From: Opitutia bacterium | GTDB taxonomy: Bacteria > Verrucomicrobiota > Verrucomicrobiia > Opitutales > T3Sed10-336 | DNA: 57,596 bases | Direction: 5' to 3' | Assembly: GCA_003566885.1 (NCBI GenBank) | Contig: PXBO01000081.1 | Location: 1 to 57,596, forward strand | Shown: positions 52,701 through 57,596 of the stretch, piece after piece | Position numbering within the stretch: position 1 is the first letter of the stretch | How the letters are laid out: each line of letters starts with the position of its first letter | Made by a program: the position numbers and the translations under genes | Notes under the pieces: generated by a model | What the model was told of the DNA's origin: nothing | The model's database searches: none | The model's input: only the letters and a program-made list of their open reading frames with translations

Positions 52701-53253
52701 AGTGTGCCGACGGCTGGACGGGCATTACGACGCCATTCGTGACGGCCTGGGTTTCCGGAAAACCGCCCGCGCCTACGGAGCCTTTCCCACCGATCCCTAC
52801 TCGCACAGCCCCGCCTACGCCGGTGCCCAGCAGCCGGGAATGACCGGACAGGTGAAAGAGGAAATCCTGACACGCCGCGGCGAACTGGGCGTCTGGGTGC
52901 GCGACGGATGTGTCACATTCTTTCCGATACACGACTGCCTCCAAAGGGAGCTTTTGTCCTCGGAAGCCGTTTTCGAAATGATCGATCTAAAAGGAACCGG
53001 GGAAACCTTTTTACTGCCGCCCGGCGCCATCGGCTACACTCTGTGCCAAACTCCGGTAATCTGTGCCGTCCAACCGGAGGGCCGCACCCGGATTCGCATC
53101 CACTACCGCGACGGGAACTCGCGCACGGACGAAGGCGCCGTTCTCAGTCGACCGGACAGCAAATCGCTCTTTCGACGGGAAGACCGGATTCATTTCCTCG
53201 AAGTCTTCCTCGCCTCCCCTCTCTCCGACGCAAACCCGCAACCCGGCGCATGA
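49753..53253 (+). CDS. 1166-aa probable (alpha/alpha)6-barrel carbohydrate-active enzyme, GH94-like
   Basis: I recognise no exact family. There is no signal peptide, so it is probably cytoplasmic. The N-terminal 330 residues look like a beta-sandwich (WVFISSTGSLTAGRSEPDNAILPYET, RECSVHNSGTVQRSMEILHGV). The middle looks like an alpha/alpha barrel: FQGNWRDIFQNWEALALSFP, NPYRIARDGIDWEEP, SFGYWGDHQIIYLLKLLEAF, RPEWNDANNALVGNGLSM, FAYEGLGSIYWHMVSKLL. PEWNDANN (about 651-658) resembles the DWND motif around the catalytic acid of GH94 phosphorylases, but with Glu for the first Asp. It ends with a beta segment. It starts 12 bp after the exported glycosidase gene and precedes a sugar symporter, so it probably acts on an imported oligosaccharide by phosphorolysis or hydrolysis. 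Confidence 0.55.
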   Translation: MFTSLQNKHPGEDTLSPHPAAESGAVAIVRAGDDDYVVIDDFDRLPPFFCTLASDADLWVFISSTGSLTAGRSEPDNAILPYETVDKIHTNGSHTGPLTLLRWYGNGRLKVWEPFRGPASSSVRRRLMKNLIGSRMVFEESLLDEGLTFSATFKISDRFGLVRECSVHNSGTVQRSMEILHGVRNLIPWGVSVRLQNEMSCLTDAYKQNEILSPSGPGIYSMASGITDKPVPCESLRATIVWSCGLPDPIRSVEASFINRFIQGDKLARAHSSRGVRGHYLETSAIDLGKNEKIAWSLVADAAVDQSTVSSIEKLIATGTAPGDLSRDIIQCEARLRQRLAAADAFQTTADTAVTAHHIPNVLFNIMRGGTFSKGYAIDGPDFSAFVAASNRGLGLRHADRLKTLPVDLPRETLREMVRSRQCPQLERLFFEYLPIGFSRRHGDPSRPWNHFRIRIRDEHGGETLDFQGNWRDIFQNWEALALSFPEYLESMVRRFVNASTVDGHNPYRIARDGIDWEEPEAGNPWASFGYWGDHQIIYLLKLLEAFEQHDPGAPAALLAEKQFTYANVPYRIKAFDEILLDPRDTIAFDAERSRRLREQSRLEGSDAKLLSDEPGMPALVTLMEKLLVPVLAKWSHFLPGGGIWLNTQRPEWNDANNALVGNGLSMVTLCHLRRHQAFLMRLVASNPEASYPVSTPVVTWLESLSDTLASGDPETDASSPRRRHDLLLALGRAGETYRELAYKKGFTGATKPLRTARILNFLRLLQEWTDPTIRMNRRPDGLFHAYNLMRIDGDRVEIRRLDLMLEGQVAALSAQCLAPAESADLLDSLRQSELYCPHRQSFLLYPDRPVTSFLEKNRLNAAAARSNPLLAAMLESGDGRIVRGESDTLCRFHPDLRNASLLRARLKEIAAENLYGSLPAEECSRVEALYEEVFQHHGFTGRSGSMFAYEGLGSIYWHMVSKLLLATQECLAQARFQGAAAEVCRRLDGHYDAIRDGLGFRKTARAYGAFPTDPYSHSPAYAGAQQPGMTGQVKEEILTRRGELGVWVRDGCVTFFPIHDCLQRELLSSEAVFEMIDLKGTGETFLLPPGAIGYTLCQTPVICAVQPEGRTRIRIHYRDGNSRTDEGAVLSRPDSKSLFRREDRIHFLEVFLASPLSDANPQPGA

Positions 53254-53310
53254 TCGAAATGGCCGAAAAACAAACGGTCCCGACGGACCGAGTACCGATT
53301 ACCGGAACCA

Positions 53311-54741
53311 ATGTCAGACCACGCAACACCCTCAAAATATAAAATTCCCGTTCTGCAGAAGGCGGCATTCGGGTCGGGCCATCTGGTCAATAACCTGCTT
53401 CCGGGAGCCCTGGGCGTCTTTCAGTTCTTTCTGCTCACGGCCTTCGGCATGGACCCTTTCCTGGCCGGTCTGCTCGGCGGCCTGCCCAGATTGTGGGATG
53501 CCATCACCGATCCCATCATGGGATACATTTCGGACAACACCCAGTCGCGATTCGGTCGCAGAAAACCCTACATCTTCCTCGGCGCCATACTGGCCGGAAC
53601 GATGTTTATTCTCCTTTGGCAGCTCGATCCCGACAACTCCCAGACCTACAATTTCTGGTACTTCCTGCTGTTTTCGATTCTCTTCATCACAGCCAATACC
53701 ATTTTCGCCACCCCTTTGATCGGTCTTGGGTACGAGATGACACCTGACTACAAGGAGCGGACCCGTCTCATGGGGTTCGCCCAGACCATCGGGCAAGTCG
53801 CCTGGATGATCGTTCCCTGGTTCTGGGTCATCATCGCCAACCCGGATCTCTTCGATACCCAGGCGGAAGGGGTGCATCGGCTGGCCGTTGCGGTCGGGGC
53901 CGGGTGCATGATCTTCGGAATTCTGCCCGGCTTGTTCTGCAAAGAAGTCGACCAGTCCCGCATCACTAATCGAGCCGACCTGAATTTCAAATCCATCATA
54001 AAGAACTTCAAAGATCTTCTTTCGAAGATCGTTGAAGTGGCGAAAAACAGGCCGTTTGTCCGGCTGTGCGGCGCCACTTTCCTGGTCTTCAACGGATTCC
54101 AGTTGGTCGCCTCGTTCAGTTATTTCATTATATTGTTCCACATATTCAATGGGGATTACGGCGCCACCGGAGCCTGGCCCGCGTGGTTCTCGACTGCGAG
54201 CGCGGCCACGACGGCGTTTCTGGTCATCCCAGTGATTACCTGGATCGCCAACCGGATCGGGAAGCGGAACGCGTTCATCATTTCCACCCTCATTTCCATT
54301 GTCGGATACATTCTCAAATGGTGGGGTTTCTCACCGGAGAACCCGTGGCTAATGTTCCTGCCCATACCGTTGATGGTGTTCGGCATCGGCGGCCTGTTCA
54401 CCCTGATGATGAGCATGACGGCCGATGTGTGCGACCTGGACGAATTGCACAACGGGATGCCGCGCAAGGAAGGCACCTTTGGCGCCATTTACTGGTGGAT
54501 GGTGAAACTGGGCCACGGTGTGGCACTGGTGCTTGGCGGACTGGTGCTGAAACTGGTCGGTTTCGATCAGAATGCCGCCGTTCAGACGGCGGCAACCATG
54601 ACAAGTCTCAGGTTGGCCGATATCATCATTCCGGCTGTGACGGCCTCACTGGCCATATGGGTCATGTGGGGATACGACCTGACTGAGAAACGTGCCAATG
54701 AAATCAAGGATGAGCTGGTGCGCCGCAGGGGCGAACTCTAG
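53311..54741 (+). CDS. GPH-family sugar:cation symporter (MelB-like)
   Basis: A 476-aa polytopic inner-membrane transporter. The hallmark GLPRLWDAITDPIMGYISDNTQSRFGRRKPY matches the GPH motif (DxxxDPxxGxxxDxxxxxxGRRRP) at helix 2/loop 2-3. Other family blocks are PLIGLGYEMTPDYKERTRLMGF and GIGGLFTLMMSMTADVCDLDELHNGMPRKEGTFGAIYWWMVKLGHGVAL. About twelve hydrophobic segments fit the fold. It is the last gene of the plus-strand glycan locus, 57 bp after the 1166-aa enzyme, and should import the di- or oligosaccharide produced outside with H+ or Na+. It is convergent with the cupin gene; no terminator is evident in the 28-bp gap. Confidence 0.92.
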   Translation: MSDHATPSKYKIPVLQKAAFGSGHLVNNLLPGALGVFQFFLLTAFGMDPFLAGLLGGLPRLWDAITDPIMGYISDNTQSRFGRRKPYIFLGAILAGTMFILLWQLDPDNSQTYNFWYFLLFSILFITANTIFATPLIGLGYEMTPDYKERTRLMGFAQTIGQVAWMIVPWFWVIIANPDLFDTQAEGVHRLAVAVGAGCMIFGILPGLFCKEVDQSRITNRADLNFKSIIKNFKDLLSKIVEVAKNRPFVRLCGATFLVFNGFQLVASFSYFIILFHIFNGDYGATGAWPAWFSTASAATTAFLVIPVITWIANRIGKRNAFIISTLISIVGYILKWWGFSPENPWLMFLPIPLMVFGIGGLFTLMMSMTADVCDLDELHNGMPRKEGTFGAIYWWMVKLGHGVALVLGGLVLKLVGFDQNAAVQTAATMTSLRLADIIIPAVTASLAIWVMWGYDLTEKRANEIKDELVRRRGEL

Positions 54742-54769
54742 TCGCCGGATGGGTTATTTGTGGCAAGGC

Positions 54770-55252
54770 TTACAGCTGGGGGAAGCTCAGACCGAAGCGC
54801 TGGCACAGTTCGGGGACGCTTTCGAACTTCATGTCGAGGGCGTACTTCTTGTTGATTTCAGCGAACTTTTCCATGTCGCCCCAGTTGGCGGCGACTTCGC
54901 GAAAGAAGTTTTCGAATCCCGCCGGGGAGATCACTTCGATAATCTCACAGGGCTCGTCGCCGGCGTTCCAGAAGGTGTGCCACTGGCCGCGCGGCTTGAA
55001 AACCCAGCTTCCCGGACCGGCCGTTACGACATCGTCGCCCAGCAACGCCCCAAGTTGCCCGCGCAGCACATAGGAGTACTCGTCCTCGTTATGATGATAA
55101 TGCAGCGGAGCCGCCAACGCCCGCGGAGCGATCGGGTGATGGACCACCGAGAAGCGACCCTGAGGATGATCGCCGTCAATTTTCCACTGCACGCCCAACC
55201 CGCCGAAATCAAACGACTCACCCTCGCCGTTGAAAATTATTGTCGGTTTCAT
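54770..55252 (-). CDS. Cupin-domain protein
   Basis: A 160-aa single-domain cupin. Motif 1 is APLHYHHNEDEYSYVLRGQLGALLGDDVV (metal ligands in HYHHNEDE) and motif 2 is GPGSWVFKPRGQWHTFWNAGDEPCEII (H in QWHTF). The C-terminal helix part (FFREVAANWGDMEKFAEINKKYAL) is typical of quercetinase-like or dsDNA-mimicking cupins of unknown role. Met 55252 is chosen because the extra 23 residues to 55321 look unrelated. It follows the NamZ gene by about 90 bp in the same direction. The metal-site residues appear intact; no substrate can be inferred. Confidence 0.85.
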   Translation of the reverse strand: MKPTIIFNGEGESFDFGGLGVQWKIDGDHPQGRFSVVHHPIAPRALAAPLHYHHNEDEYSYVLRGQLGALLGDDVVTAGPGSWVFKPRGQWHTFWNAGDEPCEIIEVISPAGFENFFREVAANWGDMEKFAEINKKYALDMKFESVPELCQRFGLSFPQL

Positions 55253-55342
55253 AATTGTGACAACTGATGGATCTGTCGCAATTTTAGAGTTTCCCCCAAC
55301 CTCGTCAATCCTCCAGATCAAGGGAACGCGATGTCCCCACGG

Positions 55343-56650
55343 TCAATCATATATCAGATAGGGCTCTCGCTCTATTTTAAAACGCTCCACATCCCGCTCC
55401 CAACCGGCTACGATACGGTCCACCCTGTCGCCCTCTCGAAGTTTGTTGAGAACCTCCTCGTTGCCCGCGCGAATATTCAGGCCCCTTTCGATAAAGAACG
55501 TTTCCCGGGCCTCGGTCGGCAAACTTTCGTACACCGCCTGAAGAATGTGAATCCCGGCTTCGACAGGCCGCACTTTGGCGGGCTCCGTTATTTCGATGCG
55601 GACCCCGTGAACCTCTTCACCCAGCAGTTTTGGCTGTTTTGACATGCCCTCGATGCTTTCGGGCACAAAGGTCACCGGACTAAACGCCAGACCGGGCAGG
55701 TCACGGCGGTTCAACTCATCGGCTACGGCATTCGAGTTGACGTAGGGACTGCCCACCTGAAGGAACGGCCGATAGGTTCCGCGGCCTTCGCTGGCGGTGG
55801 TCCCCTCGAAAAAGCAGGTGCCCGGGTAGACGATGGCGGTTTCCACATCCGGTATGTTCGGACTGGGCGCCACCCACTCCATACCAGTATCCGGCCAGAG
55901 CATACCTCTGGTCCAGCCTTCCATTTCCACAACGTGCAGATCCAGATCTTCGATTCCCTCGTGCCAGCGCTCACCCTTTATCATCAAAGCGAGTTCGCCT
56001 ACGGTCATACCGTGTGTAATCGGAGTCGGATACAGGCCTATTCCCGAACGGAAACGATCTTCCCGGACAGGGCCTTCCACCGGCAGCCCTGCGATCGGGT
56101 TGGGACGGTCGAGAACCAGATACGGAATGCCCGCTTCCGCCGCCGATTTCATCGCTCGTCCCATCGTGGCCGGATAGGTGTAAAAACGCGCCCCGACATC
56201 TTGTATGTCGAAAATCAGCACATCGACACCCTCTAGCATTTCCGCTGTGGGCCTGTCGATCTCGCCGTAGAGACTGTAGACCGGCACGCCGGTCCGTTCG
56301 TCCACTCCGTGATCTACGGGTTCGCCCGCGTCGGCAGTCCCCCGGATGCCGTGTTCGGGACCGAAAAGCGCAACCAGTTCGATCGAAGGATCCGCATGAA
56401 GACGGTCCGCCAAGTGTTGCCCCCCCACGATCGCACTGTGGTTCGTCACAAGACCTACCCGTCTGCTTTCGACCAGATGGTAACGGTCGGTAAACAGGCG
56501 CTCGGCGCCGGTTCTGACGGTCGTGCCGGTGTCACCATATTCGCGACCGGCGGCACAACCCGTAATCGGAACAACAGACAACCCAATGCATAACCAGGCG
56601 ATACGCGAGAGAGCCGAACTTTCCTCATATCGGTTGGATTGGTTTCTCAT
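55343..56650 (-). CDS. Exo-beta-N-acetylmuramidase NamZ-like lipoprotein (DUF1343)
   Basis: A 435-aa lipoprotein: lipobox PITGC with Cys32. The DUF1343/NamZ blocks are RVGLVTNHSAIVGG, ALFGPEHGIRG (Glu99 in EHG, the reported catalytic Glu position of this family), IFDIQDVGARFYTYPATMG, LDRPNPIAG, and YPGTCFFEGTTASEGRGTYRPF. NamZ enzymes remove terminal MurNAc from peptidoglycan fragments. Met 56650 is used; 56662 is an alternative 4 codons upstream. It lies 125 bp downstream of an OppF-type ATPase gene on the same strand, which suggests a link with uptake of cell-wall peptides or muropeptides. Confidence 0.9.
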   Translation of the reverse strand: MRNQSNRYEESSALSRIAWLCIGLSVVPITGCAAGREYGDTGTTVRTGAERLFTDRYHLVESRRVGLVTNHSAIVGGQHLADRLHADPSIELVALFGPEHGIRGTADAGEPVDHGVDERTGVPVYSLYGEIDRPTAEMLEGVDVLIFDIQDVGARFYTYPATMGRAMKSAAEAGIPYLVLDRPNPIAGLPVEGPVREDRFRSGIGLYPTPITHGMTVGELALMIKGERWHEGIEDLDLHVVEMEGWTRGMLWPDTGMEWVAPSPNIPDVETAIVYPGTCFFEGTTASEGRGTYRPFLQVGSPYVNSNAVADELNRRDLPGLAFSPVTFVPESIEGMSKQPKLLGEEVHGVRIEITEPAKVRPVEAGIHILQAVYESLPTEARETFFIERGLNIRAGNEEVLNKLREGDRVDRIVAGWERDVERFKIEREPYLIYD

Positions 56651-56775
56651 CTCAGGATACATCGAATCTGCTTTCCCTCACCCCCCGGGGACGATCCCAG
56701 TCCGCCGTCCGACGGATTCAATCCTGGGACGGTGAAGACGTGTGTTCTATTATCAGCTCCCGGCGCAACCGGGCG

Positions 56776-57596
56776 CTATTGTTCATTCTTTTCGATCTCC
56801 TCCAGGCGGACGCAGGCAACGCGGGAGCCGGGGTCGACTTCGCGCAGGGCGGGCGGTTCGCCGCGTACGTCGCAGACCCCGGATTTCGCGTGGGGACAGC
56901 GAGGGTGAAAGCTGCAACCGGGCGGGAGGTCCGCCGGATCGGCCGCTTCTCCCGAAATCTGAAATTCCAGGTGAACATCCGGATCCGGAAAAGGAATGGC
57001 CGACAAAAGCGCCTGGGTGTAAGGGTGGCGCGGGTTTCGGAAAAGCGCCTCGGTTTCGGCCAGTTCGACGACTTTGCCGCCGTACATCACCGCCACCCGG
57101 TCGCAGATGTGGCGAATGACGCTCAGGTCGTGCGCCACAAAGATGTAAGTCAGGTCGAACTCTTCCTGAATGTCCTCCAGCAGGTTGATGACCTGCGCCT
57201 GCCCCGACACGTCCAGGGCCGAAACAGCTTCGTCAGCCACAATCAGCGCGGGGTTCATGATCAGGGCGCGCGCAATGCCGATGCGCTGGCGCTGGCCGCC
57301 GCTGAAAGCGTGGGGGTAGCGCACCCGGTGTTCGGCCTTGAGTCCGACCCGCACCAGTGCCTCTTCCACCCGGCGGCGCAACTCGGCGCCCTCGGCCAGA
57401 CGTTGGATACGGAGCGGTTCGCCTACGATGTCTCCCACCGTCATCCGCGGATTAAGGGAGGAAAACGGATCCTGGAAAATCATCTGCATCTGCTGACGCA
57501 TCGGTTTCAGTTCGCGTTCGCTGATTCGCGCCAGGTCCACCGTGCGGCCGTTGGCACGGAACAACACCTCGCCGCTGGTGGGTTGGTACGCCCGCA
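56776..57596 (-). CDS. Oligopeptide ABC transporter ATP-binding protein OppF-type (5' end outside window)
   Basis: The C-terminal part (about 270 aa) of a dipeptide/oligopeptide importer ATPase; Walker A and the start lie beyond base 57596, and the frame stays open to the edge. Seen are the Q-loop QMIFQDPFSSLNPRMTVGDI, signature FSGGQRQRIGIARAL, Walker B ALIVADEAVSALDVSGQ, switch FVAHDLSVIRHICDRVAVMY, and the Opp-specific Cys-rich tail GCSFHPRCPHAKSGVC. DEA replaces the commoner DEP after Walker B, a known variant. It probably ends an opp operon and is followed by the NamZ gene. Confidence 0.92.
   Translation of the reverse strand, partial: RAYQPTSGEVLFRANGRTVDLARISERELKPMRQQMQMIFQDPFSSLNPRMTVGDIVGEPLRIQRLAEGAELRRRVEEALVRVGLKAEHRVRYPHAFSGGQRQRIGIARALIMNPALIVADEAVSALDVSGQAQVINLLEDIQEEFDLTYIFVAHDLSVIRHICDRVAVMYGGKVVELAETEALFRNPRHPYTQALLSAIPFPDPDVHLEFQISGEAADPADLPPGCSFHPRCPHAKSGVCDVRGEPPALREVDPGSRVACVRLEEIEKNEQ

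Noticed and set aside
51010-52944. 644-codon open frame on the minus strand
   Set aside because: It lies fully antisense to the 1166-aa enzyme gene, has no start context or domain, and its Gly/Val/His-rich translation is typical of a GC-rich shadow frame.

Overview
The window looks like a chromosomal segment of a Verrucomicrobiota bacterium, most likely of the Opitutae/Puniceicoccales type. The clues are a four-gene pilus-like operon matching the Akkermansia Amuc_1101-1100-1099-1098 families, H-X9-DG pseudopilins, a PEP-CTERM protein, several very large exoproteins with shared C-terminal modules, a Trp-rich C-terminus I associate with this group, and start codons mostly without Shine-Dalgarno sequences. 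This assignment is recognition from sequence only, not a database result.

Layout, left to right. 50-4765 (minus) is a MacAB/LolCDE-like tripartite export system: TolC-type channel, HlyD-type adaptor, FtsX-type permease and LolD/MacB-type ATPase. 4880-11097 (minus) encodes a 1994-aa secreted beta-propeller/DUF4214 protein and a small lipoprotein, closed by a terminator. 11559-12428 (minus) is a stand-alone 5'-3' exonuclease. 12490-19028 (minus) is the pilus-like operon: PilM-PilN fusion, Amuc_1100-like, Amuc_1099-like and secretin, with a terminator at its end. 19488-23628 (plus) has a Nudix hydrolase and pyruvate dehydrogenase E1 alpha, E1 beta and E2. 23848-27867 holds a MscS channel, a DUF481 outer-membrane protein, and a sigma factor-nadD-rsfS operon. 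tRNA-Leu(UAA) is at 28043.

28213-38530 (minus) is an exoprotein region: a metzincin-type metallopeptidase with a seven-bladed propeller, a foldback (MITE-like) element directly upstream of it, a 1672-aa triple-LamG protein, and a pseudopilin gene directly upstream of that. 38852-42251 holds a purple-acid-phosphatase-like enzyme, a TVP38/VTT membrane protein and a PEP-CTERM protein.

42424-54741 (plus) is a collinear stretch of seven genes of about 12 kb: pseudopilin, an 882-aa secreted protein with carbohydrate-binding-like parts, a LacI regulator, two paralogous GH2-like TIM-barrel enzymes (one apparently cytoplasmic, one exported), a 1166-aa probable (alpha/alpha)6-barrel carbohydrate-active enzyme, and a GPH-family sugar symporter. 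It reads as a glycan-utilisation locus whose substrate I cannot name. 54770-57596 (minus) holds a cupin, a NamZ-type exo-muramidase lipoprotein and the 3' part of an OppF-type ATPase running off the window.

The most interesting pattern is that a pseudopilin gene sits 38-47 bp upstream of a large secreted lectin/CBM-like protein at two separate places, once next to the glycan locus. Together with the motorless pilus-like operon, this suggests pseudopilins dedicated to handling or displaying giant exoproteins.
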